DNA of 28,045 bases, from positions 1-28,045 of the forward strand of contig WHUZ01000212.1 of NCBI GenBank assembly GCA_015179045.1, given 5' to 3'. The notes beneath the pieces were generated by a model. It was not told the DNA's origin, did no database searches, and saw only the letters and a program-made list of their open reading frames with translations. A program made the translations under genes and the position numbers. The stretch's first letter is position 1. Each line of letters opens with the position of its first letter. The stretch is from Kalaharituber pfeilii. Its lineage: Eukaryota > Ascomycota > Pezizomycetes > Pezizales > Pezizaceae. This document shows, in pieces, positions 20,680-28,045 of this stretch.

Positions 20680-21995
20680 CTCCACTACAACACAACTGCT
20701 TATAAGCCTTGACCAGAGACATACCCTTTATTCAGGGGGGATAGAGCAGTAAGCTGCTTTTACGGAACCCCAAGACAAGTTCATTAGTGCTCTCATACTG
20801 CGATAGTTCAATTGATCCCTGCCGACGATTATGAAACCAACTGCTCAGACCAGGCACTTGCTCGCGTCTTAAGCTTAAGAATGACATTATCATCCATCAC
20901 CCCTGTGAGTACCACTCCCGAATACTAACTCCTGCCAAACAAAACTACCTCTATCTACGATAACAAACTCTTAGCAATCCTTAATTATACAAATAGAGAA
21001 TAGAGCTATTAGAAATTAAGTTTATCATCTTCACTAACCATTACACACTTCACCATCAAATAACGCCTCAAGAACCAGCAATGCAACTGAAGCCAGAAAC
21101 TCTCTGAATTCGATTATGTCAGCCTAATGGCAAAGCAAATGCTCCCTCTCGGACTGGTGAAGTACAAGATATATGAACTAATATCTCTAGAGTCAATGAT
21201 AACGAATGGGTGAGGAATAATGACAGGTCCTAGGTATCCAAACTAGTATTGACTGGAAGTGATAGTGATGATATCACGACAGTAACATGACTCGACACTA
21301 GGGTATGCATTAGACTTCTCTCTCAGAACTTCTACTGGGATGGCTAGAAAGACCAAGTAGCCAATTATGTCGCCGGTTATGCAGCCTGCTTGAAGGCCAA
21401 AGCCGACTGACATCTGAGGCAAACTAGACTTATGCCAACGCCTACTAGTATGAAGCATTGGGAAGAGATAGCTATGGACTTTGTTAGAGAACTACTAAGG
21501 GTTTTAACACTATTTCAGTTGTTACAAACCAGTTCACCGAAATGTAGCACTGTACTATATGCCAGCAAAAAATACTTAGACAACTTGAGACATTACCAAT
21601 GCCTTCAATGACGTCCTTAGGTAATTTGGTCTACCTCACTACATCTCCTCTGAACATGGACCACAATTCGCCTCAGTCCTTTGAAAAAATATTACAGAAC
21701 TCCAACTCTATACCGCTTACTACTCCCAGACCAATAGAGTCTTTGATGTACAACGTCTGGTATTGTAAAGAGTGTGTAATACAGACTCCCAAACAGTATC
21801 TCAATATCTTCTATGACCAAACTATAGCAGAGATGACAAGACTTGGGAAATAGGTGACAATCTTCATAGATCGTTGGAATCTGTTAGAGAGTTCTACGAT
21901 CAACATCCGAGGAAGCCTTCAGGACCCTACAGTCCAATAAAGCATTGATGCTCATAGGACAGAGCATCTTGTACAAATGGGAATTCTGTGCTGCC
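20680..21995 (+). pseudogene. Element E: decayed RNase H and integrase with internal deletion
   Basis: RNase H shows DCSDQALA-type sequence near 20840 (Asp as Asn). The integrase zinc region is at about 21315-21420. D1 is at about 21474 and intact (MDFVRELL). D2 is at about 21650 and reads ISSEHGPQFAS (Asp replaced by Glu). The core continues to SLMYNV and QYLNIFYD (about 21800). The sequence then jumps within about 30 bases to the end of the chromodomain region (ESVREFYDQHPRKP, about 21880-21930), so 570-600 bp are missing compared with B. Sequence 21945-21995 is the start of E's 3' untranslated region, cut by Y. Confidence 0.75.
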
Positions 21996-22123
21996 TGTTA
22001 CTGCCAGGCGCTTCAACGTTGCTAAGCGGTAGCGATCCGGTGCGAATGGTACGGCTAAAAACAAGCGACGAAGAAGAGCGGGCGAAAGGTACGTGATGAA
22101 CGTAGAGTTTGAGTGAAACTTAG

Positions 22124-22138
22124 GACACCGCTAGTGTC
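22124..22138 (-). other. Conserved LTR hairpin (element Y copy)
   Basis: GACAC and GTGTC flank a 5-base loop. It lies about 35 bp downstream of the TATA box, so it should sit close to the 5' end of the transcript and again in the 3' R region. Equivalent hairpins lie at 250-264, 8578-8592, 15182-15196 and 17498-17512. Confidence 0.6.
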
Positions 22139-22172
22139 TTAATTCTTTATAACTAACGGCAGAAAGCCGGGC

Positions 22173-22179
22173 TTATATA
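22173..22179 (-). promoter_or_regulatory. TATA box in the LTR of Y
   Basis: TATATAA on the minus strand, at the same spacing from the hairpin as in the other LTRs. Confidence 0.6.
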
Positions 22180-22383
22180 GTAAGTGCCCGTCATACATGA
22201 CTCGTCAATAATTAATAACATGACTGTAACGTGATAACACCATCTCGTAAAATAGATAAGTAAATATAGAAACAGTAACGTAATAGAAACATATGATAAC
22301 GCAGATCCCCTTTCCAAAACCAATAAGCAAGCGAAGCGTTATCTATATTGCAACCGTGCATTATTAGTAAAGATATTGTAAGC

Positions 22384-22419
22384 GGCGCCGGTTGCAACGT
22401 AAGCAACGTGACCGGCGCC
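22384..22419. repeat. 9-bp perfect inverted repeat in U3 of the Y LTR
   Basis: GGCGCCGGT (22384-22392) and ACCGGCGCC (22411-22419) flank TGCAACGTAAGCAACGTG. GTAAGC(G/A) recurs three times around it. It lies upstream of the TATA box, so a transcription-factor site or a silencing-related palindrome is possible. Confidence 0.6.
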
Positions 22420-22607
22420 GTAAGCAACGGCATGTATTAGTGCAGTGTACGTACAAGAACCGACACACACGTCTGTGAGGTAACCACCGAACAACCAAAG
22501 TGTACCGCGGCTCGCCTAGTATTGATCAGATACATCTTAGCAAGTCTTATAACGGTACGGGTGGTACCTTCCCGATATTCGGTAGGTCTTTACCTTTAGC
22601 CGTAACA

Positions 22608-22620
22608 TCACCCCCCGTCT
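22608..22620 (-). other. Polypurine tract of element Y
   Basis: On the minus strand GACGGGGGGTGA precedes the LTR start TGTTACGG without a gap. This is the expected plus-strand primer site. Confidence 0.8.
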
Positions 22621-22855
22621 TAGAGGTCCTTCGTCCCGAAGGCCTACTAAGTCGACCCGAGAGTATCGTTGACCCTTCGGTAGGTTAGTGAAGTTATCTT
22701 TTATAGCTAAGCAATTCGGCATACCATAATGCATAGTACTTGTTCGTTAATAACTTTTGTATTAACGGCCGATGGTAAGACCGGTGTGTCCTGCACAACA
22801 GTATTAGATATGTTAAGTACTAGTTCACGTAGTACTCACATGAAGTTCAAAGCCT
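22621..22855 (-). other. 3' untranslated region of element Y
   Basis: This is non-coding sequence between the pol stop codon (22856) and the polypurine tract. Nothing else is recognised. Confidence 0.6.
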
Positions 22856-23368
22856 TTAGACGTTCGGGTCTCTGGGCTTGCGCGGGTTATTCTCATGGAA
22901 CTCCCTGAGTGGTTCAATACCACGTTGAAGGTTTGCAAGTGGTTCCCATGTATCATCGTCTTCGTTGTACCCTTGCCAACGGATTCGGTATTTGACCTGA
23001 CCTCGGACTCTTCTACTATCAACGACATGGTCGATATCGTAGTAGAATTCTTCTTCATCATCGTCGAGGTCCATTTGGTCTTCGTTTCGGACTCGGTATG
23101 GCTTTAGAAGGCTGGTGTGGATGACTTTGTGTAGGCGGATGCCTCGGGGTAAGTCAAGTTCATACGCATGCCGACTAACAACTCTCTTGACCTTATAAGG
23201 ACCAATGTACTTATTGCTAAGTACCCTATGATTGCCGGCGACAACCCGAAGGTTGCGTCGGTCAACGAGGACTTGATCTCCTACTCGGAACTGACGAGAT
23301 TTCTCAATATGAAGTTGAGATCTCTTGTCGTTTATTTTCTTGAGAGTGTTGTGGATGTCGTTATGAAC
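22856..23368 (-). pseudogene. pol: Element Y: integrase C-terminus with chromodomain
   Basis: This is one open frame from about 23368 to the stop at 22856. It has VGDQVLVDRRNLRV (about 23260) and IGPYKVKRVV (about 23195), an SH3-like integrase C-terminal fold region, then GIRLHKVIHTSLLKPYR (about 23130-23100), the GPY/F-type end. The chromodomain spans about 23050-22880: YYDIDHVVDSRRVRG, VKYRIRWQGYNEDDDTWEP and LREFHENNPRKP, with the aromatic/WEP residues that define the fold. In chromoviruses this domain is thought to steer integration toward marked chromatin, which suits this nested repeat island. It is joined to the rest of pol through a one-base deletion at about 23368. Confidence 0.93.
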
Positions 23369-23372
23369 GTAG

Positions 23373-24553
23373 TCATCCGATCGAGCCAGTCTTCTGCTGC
23401 CGGTGATGCGAAGGTATGGTCGTCCGAAACGTGAATTGTCTTTGGTTGAATCCGTATAGGCTTTCGAAGGGTGTGTAACCGTGGGTAGAGGTACGCGAGG
23501 AGTTGTAGGCGAACTCGGCTAAGGGTAGCCAAGTAGTCCAACGGTTTTGACGATCGTGACAGAAGATACGAAGGTACTGCTTCAACGTTTGGATGGCTCT
23601 TTCGGAGAGTCCATCAGTCTGAGGATGGTGGGCAGTGGAGAGTCGGAGCTTGATGTCAAGCTTGTTGTTTAGCTCCTTCCAGCATGCAGAGGCAAATTGA
23701 GGTCCACGGTCGGAGGTAATTGCAAGAGGTAGACCGTGGTGTCGCCAGATCTCGTTGATGTAAACGGATGCGACATCGGTGGCTGTCCAAGTCGTCTTGG
23801 CCGGTATGTATCGTTGTACTTTGGTGAACCGGTCAGTAATGACGAGGATAGCATTGAAGCCTTCTGACTCTGGTAGTTCTCCGACGAAGTCCATTGCGAT
23901 TTCCTCGAAGGGTTTGATACCCGTTGGCATTGGGATAAGTTGTGTCCGTCGTGGGTGTCTGTCTGCTTTAGCCTTTTGACAGGGAGCACAACTTGCAACG
24001 TAGTGTTGGGTATCTTCCTTCCATCCATCCCAGTAGAAGTTCCTTGAGATGATTTCGTGAGTGCGGTGCACTCCCCAGTGACCAGCGACATCGGAGTCGT
24101 GGCATTGTTTCATGACTTCGGGCCGGTGTTGTTCCGGTACTACCAACAACCCGTCTTCTCTTCTTTCCCAGTCGTCGACATTAACGCCATCAAGGTTGTA
24201 GTCTCGTTCGACAGGTTCTCCATTGATTAGGAGTTGCCCGTCTTTGAGTAGTTGTACTTCGAGTCCAGCGGGTTCGTCGCCGGACCTTCTCGTTAATGCA
24301 TCGGCTTTCCCGTTATCTACTCCTTTCCGGTAGTGGATAAGGAAGTCAAACTCGCATAATTTAATATACCAGTTTGCTTGTCGGGAGTTAAGCCTTTGCT
24401 TGGAGGCGAAGTAGGTGAGGCCATGATGGTCGGTGTATATGTCGACGTGGATACCTTGTAGCCAGGTGCGCCATTTACGGAAGCAGTCAACTATGGCAAG
24501 GAGTTCCTTGTCGTGGATAGGGTAGTTGCGTTCCGCAGGATTGAGGCCCTGGA
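23373..24553 (-). pseudogene. pol: Element Y: end of RNase H and integrase zinc-binding and catalytic core
   Basis: The frame is open from about 24545. Remaining RNase H: HDKELLAIVDC (about 24500) and IYTDHHGLTYF (about 24440), then KADALTRR (about 24305). The integrase HHCC domain is at about 24085-23960 (GHWGVHRTHE ... CAPCQKAK). The core has D1 in MDFVGELPES (about 23895), D2 in TSDRGPQFAS (about 23710) and E in LSERAIQTLKQYLR (about 23600), so the DDE triad is intact. The frame goes wrong after SLYGFN because one base is missing at about 23444 (B has it at 13846-13869), giving a premature stop at 23373. Confidence 0.93.
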
Positions 24554-25054
24554 GTGGAAGTCGATAGGGTGAAGAGTTTTGACTTGGTTGGTAGTATGGT
24601 ATTGAGAGAGTACGCCTGCAAGAGCTTGGTTGCTAGCGTCAGTCTCCATGATCGTGGTAGAGTACGGTCGTACTGCCGGAGTATTGGTGCGGACGTGAAG
24701 GCATCCTTTAATTCATTAAAGGAGTGTTGTTGTGCTTCAGTCCAGGTAAAAGGTACATTTCCGGTCAGTTGTGTCAGCGGTCGGGTTTTGGCGCTGTAGT
24801 TTTGGATGAATCGGCGATAGTAATTCGCAAAACCCAAGAACTTTTGAACCTCCTTCTTTTTTGTTGGTACAGGCCAGTCGGCGATGGCACTAAGTTTTTT
24901 CGGATCCATCTTGATTTCGGATCCATTGATGAGGTGGCCGAGGAACATTGTCTCTTTGACGTGGAATTCCGACTTCATAAGGTTGACGGCAAGTCCGTGT
25001 TCGGCAAGCTTAGCCAGGACTTGTTCCACTATCTTTTGGTGTTCCCGTTCGGTC
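24487..25054 (-). pseudogene. pol: Element Y: RT connection domain and start of RNase H
   Basis: EQVLAKLAEHGLAVN (about 25025), SEFHVKETMFLGHLINGSE, then KKKEVQKFLGFANYYRRFIQ (about 24830-24860), LTQLTGNVPFTWTEAQQ and ILRQYDRTLP. This is the RT thumb/connection and the entry to RNase H. One missing base at about 24656 shifts the frame just before METDASNQALAGVL (first RNase H Asp), and another at about 24545 before LNPAERNYPIHDKE. Without these the frame would continue. The terminal part listed in this frame after about 24656 is an out-of-frame reading. Confidence 0.85.
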
Positions 25055-25655
25055 CTTCCCCATATATTAGTATGTCATCAATGTACCAGACTACTCCGTC
25101 GATGTCCTTCAGTATCTCGTCCATCATTTCTTGGAACGAGGCAGGGGCATTGATCAATCCGAAGGGCATGACGGTATATTCGAACAAGCCTTTCTTTGTC
25201 TTAAAGGCGGTCTTCCATTCGTCGCCAGACTTAATTCGAATAAGGTAGTAGCCGTTTTTGAGGTCCAATTTTGGTAAACCATTTGGCTCCTTGGGTCTTT
25301 TCGAGGAGGTCGGTCATTAGTGGTAGGGGTATCGGTTCGGGATGGTAAGCTTATTAAGCTGCCGATAGTCCACACATAACCGTAGTGATCCATCCTTTTT
25401 CCGAACAAAAAGTATCGGTGCGCCGGCCGCTGATCGGGACCGTCTAATCTTCCCGGTAGGGAGGTGCTCTTCCAAGTATCTCTTCAGAGCTTCATCTTCC
25501 TCCCACGTTGTCTTATATATCGGGCCATTAGGTACTTTAGCATTAGGGTCTTTTAAGTGGGATTTCGTGGTCCCAGGGTCTATGAGGGGGTAATCGGCGA
25601 GCCTGTTCTTCGGAAAAAACTTCAGCGTAACGGGAGTACCGTTCGCGTGCATCAA
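25029..25655 (-). pseudogene. pol: Element Y: reverse transcriptase palm and fingers
   Basis: [20 protein letters not shown] (about 25530-25480), [20 protein letters not shown] (motif 1-2), [13 protein letters not shown] (about 25370), [12 protein letters not shown] (25268-25235; motif A Asp), [13 protein letters not shown] (motif B, about 25170) and [11 protein letters not shown] (motif C, about 25085-25055) are all present. Frame breaks: an extra A in AAAA at about 25551-25554, a missing C in the C-run at 25326-25329, an extra A at 25269-25272 and a missing G at about 25054. The two inner breaks cancel each other. Elements B and E each have one base more than Y at the 25326 site, which confirms that loss. 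Confidence 0.92.
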
Positions 25656-25694
25656 TCATTAGCAGTATATCTCCTTCCTCCCAAGCTTCCTTAT

Positions 25695-26174
25695 CTAATC
25701 CAAAATAGAAACAGAAGGGAGATTAACAAGAGTACAAGGAATAATTAAACCAGAAACATTATGAACTAAACGCCGATTAGGACAATCCACCGAAAAACCT
25801 TTTTCCGACAACCAAGACAATCCCAAAAGAAGTTCCCTATCACCCATGTCCAAACATTCCGTATCCAAATCTAAAACAATCCCATCTGTCTTATTACCAC
25901 AGGAATCTAAAGCAGTAAGAAAAGAAAAAGAAGTATTGACAACCATAGTTCCTCCTTTTAACAAAGATCCGTCACCCTGTCTAACCCCAATGGGCCTTTC
26001 CCTTTTCTTCCAACCCAATCTCTTTCCCAAATCTAACGACATGCAAGAAGCGGAGGCACCAGGATCGATGATCGCTCTGACCTTGAGATTGAGATCTTTG
26101 AACTCAATGTCAGTAGCGAGGAGAGGATGATGTTCGGGAGCTTTGCCGAAGGTGCTGTCGGGGCTCCCTACTCG
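25695..26174 (-). CDS. pol: Element Y: protease region of pol, entered by -1 frameshift
   Basis: This is the frame used after slipping at GGGAAAC (26174-26180). The first new codon is CGA at 26174-26172, giving RVGSPDSTFGK and then IEFKDLNLKVRAIIDPGASAS (about 26090-26050). This is the retropepsin active-site segment, with D-P-G in place of the usual D-S/T-G. MSLDLGKRLG and GDRELLLGLSWLS (the ILGxxWL-like flap/helix signature) follow, and the frame ends in LPSVSILD at a TAG (25695-25697). Past that stop the next codons in another frame read [19 protein letters not shown], so one base is probably missing at about 25697 and the enzyme was once continuous with RT. Confidence 0.88.
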   Translation of the reverse strand, partial: RVGSPDSTFGKAPEHHPLLATDIEFKDLNLKVRAIIDPGASASCMSLDLGKRLGWKKRERPIGVRQGDGSLLKGGTMVVNTSFSFLTALDSCGNKTDGIVLDLDTECLDMGDRELLLGLSWLSEKGFSVDCPNRRLVHNVSGLIIPCTLVNLPSVSILD

Positions 26175-26180
26175 TTTCCC
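26136..26180 (-). promoter_or_regulatory. Programmed -1 ribosomal frameshift signal between gag and pol of Y
   Basis: Slippery heptamer G GGA AAC is in the gag frame (26174-26180), two codons before the gag stop TAG (26168-26170). After a 5-nt spacer (GAGTA) a stem GGGAGC (26163-26168) pairs with GCTCCC (26136-26141). Inside it CCGA (26158-26161) pairs with TCGG (26146-26149) around an 8-nt loop. The pol frame continues open on the -1 side. Heptamer, spacing and stem-loop agree with the -1 frameshift sites known from retroviruses. Confidence 0.85.
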
Positions 26181-27907
26181 GATTCCGGTTCGTCCTTGAT
26201 GTCTTCACCGTCCGAGTCCAGCTCGGTAATACGGACGGCACCTCGGTCCGTTCGTCTTTGCTTGTTTTGCGGGGCTCTCTCTATCCGGTTCTCGAGAGTC
26301 TTGGCGGTCCCCGCGTCTCGCTTTCGCTTATTGTCGCCCTTGGGTTCGTTGTACGTCCACCCTAACCAGCAGTCCTTTTCCTCATGATTTTTCCGTCCAC
26401 ATTTCCCACATTCTCCCCGAGCTCTTCGATCTTGTTTGACCTGCGGCGGTACGCTGTCGTGGTTCCTTGGGTTCTGGGGTGTATTGCGTACCGGGGGAGC
26501 GGAGGATGATTGGGAAGTTGAGGTGTTGGTGGTTTTTCGTGAAGGGCCGGAGGGGGTTGAGGCTGATGGGGCGGTAGCGTACCCGGCGATCGAAATAGCG
26601 AGTAGCTTGAACTCCTTCCAGTTCGCCATCACCCGAGGGTGTCCTGCCATTAGGTTCTGAACTTGAGCCTTGAGATTTGGCATTACGACGGCGATGAGGG
26701 CTTGATCTGGTAATTTGGCCAGTCGGTTAAGCCCGTCGATCTCTGTGAAGAAGTCAATAATTGTTCCGGTGTGCTTGACCTTATGGAGTTTCTGCACAGC
26801 TTCGGCGGTTTCCTGTGGATTAGAGTAGGCGGCCCGAATGAGCGCTTCGGCTTCTGTCCAGGTCGCTACTGAGTCCTTGGTATCCCGCCACCAGTCTGAT
26901 GCTTTTCCCTCCATACATTGGGTAAGCAGGTCAAGCCTTAGTTGATTGCTGTCGGCTCCAGTCATCCGGAAGTATGATTGAAGCCGGTGGAAGAAGTCGT
27001 TCACTTTGTCCCATCGTCCGTTGAAGGTGGGTATGTTGACACGGAGTGAGACTTTTGGTTCTTGCCGAGGTGGAGAGGGATCTCTCGGCGGGGGAGGTCG
27101 TCGTCCACCGAAGGGAGGTCCCCCACCACCGCCGCCACGAGGATCTGGAGGAGGAGGTGGACTACCACCAGGAGGGGCCGGAGGTGGAGCCGGAGGCGTT
27201 CCAGAGGGTGTCTTCTTCTTGTCCTGGGCGTATAAAAAGTTCAGGATCTGGTCCAGCGTGTTGCCCATGGTGTTCATGTTGCTGATAAGGGGGTTTAGTT
27301 CGTTCAGGAAGAAATCCTCGAGTCCGGCTTTCTGTCGAAGGAGAGCATCATTAAATTGGACGCTTTGGCTGTTCAATGCGTCGTTGAATTGGGTAGCTTG
27401 AGCTGTGACGACAGCGTCAAACCTGTTCCCCAGAGCTGTCAGATTGGTTAGCGTGGTCTCGTTGTCCGCCTGTCGCTGAGCTGCGAACTGGTTAGTTAGG
27501 TTTACGACTCCCGTTAGTGCTTGTTGGGCCTCCGATTGGGCCTGCTCTACGGTCTCCTTGAGTTTGTTGGCGGTTTCGTTCGCTACTCTCCGCATTTCCT
27601 TCATCTCCGGTATCTCCTCATATGGTGCTGGAGAGCTATCGGTGGGGCCCGAAGATGAGGTGGTAGCTTTGGTCGTGGAGGGGTAGGTTTGGCCGCTGAG
27701 GGGGTAGGTTTGGCCGTTGTGAGGGGTAGGTTTGGCCGTGCCGGGGATTCGTTTGGCCGTTTCCTTTCCCTTGGAGCTAGATGGTCTCCTAACTTCTCCA
27801 TGATTGCTCGGGGTAGGGGAGCTGTGGGGCGCGGCGACTGGAGGAGAGGGTGCCACTGGGGCGGGCCGCAAAGTTTCTATCTTGAAATGGCGAGTCCCAT
27901 AGCTCAT
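26168..27907 (-). CDS. gag: Element Y: Gag polyprotein (579 aa, intact)
   Basis: This is the structural protein of the virus-like particle. Residues 1-100 are Pro/Ser/Thr-rich, with a GQTYP repeat. About 101-230 are helical and coiled-coil-like (MRRVANETANKLKETVEQAQ). About 236-285 form a Pro/Gly linker. About 287-440 form the retrotrans_gag capsid core (VNIPTFNGRWDKVNDFF, ASDWWRDTKD, IDFFTEIDGLNRLAKLPDQA). Residues 500-513 are a CCHC zinc knuckle (C500, C503, H508, C513) for RNA packaging. The tail is acidic (TELDSDGEDIKDEPESGNE). The ATG at 27907 is the first in this frame. The frame is open for about 40 codons further up to a TGA at 28028-28030, without another ATG. An ATG at 28040 in a different frame (MMRMNRYRRPG) could be the true start if one more indel lies between 27910 and 28030. 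Confidence 0.92.
   Translation of the reverse strand: MSYGTRHFKIETLRPAPVAPSPPVAAPHSSPTPSNHGEVRRPSSSKGKETAKRIPGTAKPTPHNGQTYPLSGQTYPSTTKATTSSSGPTDSSPAPYEEIPEMKEMRRVANETANKLKETVEQAQSEAQQALTGVVNLTNQFAAQRQADNETTLTNLTALGNRFDAVVTAQATQFNDALNSQSVQFNDALLRQKAGLEDFFLNELNPLISNMNTMGNTLDQILNFLYAQDKKKTPSGTPPAPPPAPPGGSPPPPPDPRGGGGGGPPFGGRRPPPPRDPSPPRQEPKVSLRVNIPTFNGRWDKVNDFFHRLQSYFRMTGADSNQLRLDLLTQCMEGKASDWWRDTKDSVATWTEAEALIRAAYSNPQETAEAVQKLHKVKHTGTIIDFFTEIDGLNRLAKLPDQALIAVVMPNLKAQVQNLMAGHPRVMANWKEFKLLAISIAGYATAPSASTPSGPSRKTTNTSTSQSSSAPPVRNTPQNPRNHDSVPPQVKQDRRARGECGKCGRKNHEEKDCWLGWTYNEPKGDNKRKRDAGTAKTLENRIERAPQNKQRRTDRGAVRITELDSDGEDIKDEPESGNE
27678..27762. repeat. Tandem repeat in the N-terminal part of gag
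   Basis: Three full copies and one degenerate copy of GAGGGG(G)TAGGTTTGGCCG(C/T) lie on the + strand, encoding TAKPTP / GQTYPLS / GQTYPS on the minus strand. The unit lengths differ (about 20-23 bp), so the copies are read in different frames and the encoded repeat is imperfect. Confidence 0.65.
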
Positions 27908-28045
27908 CCCGGGGGTTGCGTATGATGGCGTGTAGCCGATATGGTGCTGCGGTTGCGGGTGTATCGCTGAAAGTTGCCCGCGGGGTCTTGCCTGTATTTC
28001 CTGATGTTCCGGGACGACGGTATCGGTTCATCCTCATCATCGCTT
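27908..28045 (-). other. Upstream part of gag or leader of element Y, cut by the window edge
   Basis: On the minus strand two frames compete: one open in frame with gag (HPQPQHHIGYTPSYATPG before the gag ATG) and one starting with ATG at 28040. The primer-binding site and the 5' LTR are not in the window. Confidence 0.4.

Larger units (their letters stand above)
17017..21995 (+). mobile_element. Element E: RIP-decayed chromovirus, 3' end cut by element Y
   Basis: It has a 5' LTR (17017-17755), gag, protease, RT, RNase H, integrase and a chromodomain remnant, all collinear with B. It is inserted in the integrase of element D. About 570-600 bp of integrase/chromodomain are missing near 21850. 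The 3' LTR is not in the window: element Y starts at 21996, shortly after E's pol ends. Confidence 0.85.
21996..22607 (-). mobile_element. 3' LTR of element Y (young chromovirus)
   Basis: Read on the minus strand it begins TGTTACGGCTAAAGG (22607) and ends CGCCTGGCAGTAACA (21996), 612 bp with the inverted termini TGTTAC/GTAACA. TATATAA is at 22173-22179 and the hairpin GACAC-TAGCG-GTGTC at 22124-22138. It is not decayed: CpG-rich blocks are intact. The first 30 bases resemble the start of the B/E LTRs, so Y is a relative of that group. The left flank (CTGCC, 21991-21995) lies in element E. The matching flank would be beyond the right edge. Confidence 0.92.

Noticed and set aside
23669..24091. 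140-codon minus-strand frame within the integrase
   Set aside because: It is out of frame with the integrase, whose HHCC and DDE residues lie in the overlapping frame.
24724..25248. 174-codon + strand open frame opposite RT
   Set aside because: It overlaps well-supported RT/connection coding on the minus strand and resembles no protein family I know.
27006..27401. 131-codon + strand open frame, Gly/Pro-rich
   Set aside because: It is the antisense of the gag Pro/Gly linker and capsid start. Its composition comes from the repeat-rich sense strand and it shows no independent features.

Overview
The window looks like a transposon-only island from a filamentous (RIP-competent) fungus, probably an ascomycete. 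I see no host gene, tRNA, rRNA or CRISPR array. Nearly everything is assigned to Ty3/gypsy LTR retrotransposons of the chromovirus type (gag, protease, reverse transcriptase, RNase H, integrase, C-terminal chromodomain). Bases 1-21995 are AT-rich and decayed: protein similarity survives in pieces, broken by TAG/TAA/TGA codons and by substitutions that read almost entirely as C-to-T or G-to-A. That pattern is typical of repeat-induced point mutation (RIP). Bases 21996-28045 have normal composition and hold a much younger element.

Layout, + strand left to right. A minus-oriented LTR (6-745) abuts a decayed + strand pol (element A, 746-2615), which ends in its own 3' LTR (family G, 2616-about 3577). 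Next comes a decayed + strand gag region (element F, about 3578-5838). A minus-oriented family-G LTR (about 5840-6874) with its polypurine tract follows. It is the 3' end of element D, whose pol lies on the minus strand at 16079-17016. The two parts of D are separated by an unidentified element with long inverted repeats (6907-8157 plus 15476-16078). That element is itself split by a complete retrotransposon, B (8158-15475), with two 714-bp LTRs and near-matching 5-bp flanks (AGCAG/AGGAG). B in turn carries a solo LTR of a third family (H, 10702-11467; flanks CTAAA/CCAAA). At 17017 element E (a relative of B, + strand) is inserted in D. E is cut at 21995 by the young element Y, which runs on the minus strand to beyond the right edge. 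The best reading is a nest up to five deep: F > D > inverted-repeat element > B > solo LTR H, with a second branch F > D > E > Y.

Element Y is the only near-functional unit. It has an intact 579-codon gag, a textbook -1 ribosomal frameshift signal (GGGAAAC, 5-nt spacer, stem-loop) leading into pol, all pol domains through a chromodomain, a polypurine tract and a 612-bp 3' LTR. Its pol frame is broken by about nine single-base indels, mostly in short homopolymers. These could be real decay or sequencing errors. Its 5' LTR is outside the window.

All assignments come from reading translations and comparing copies within the window by eye. No database search was made, and percent identities were not computed.
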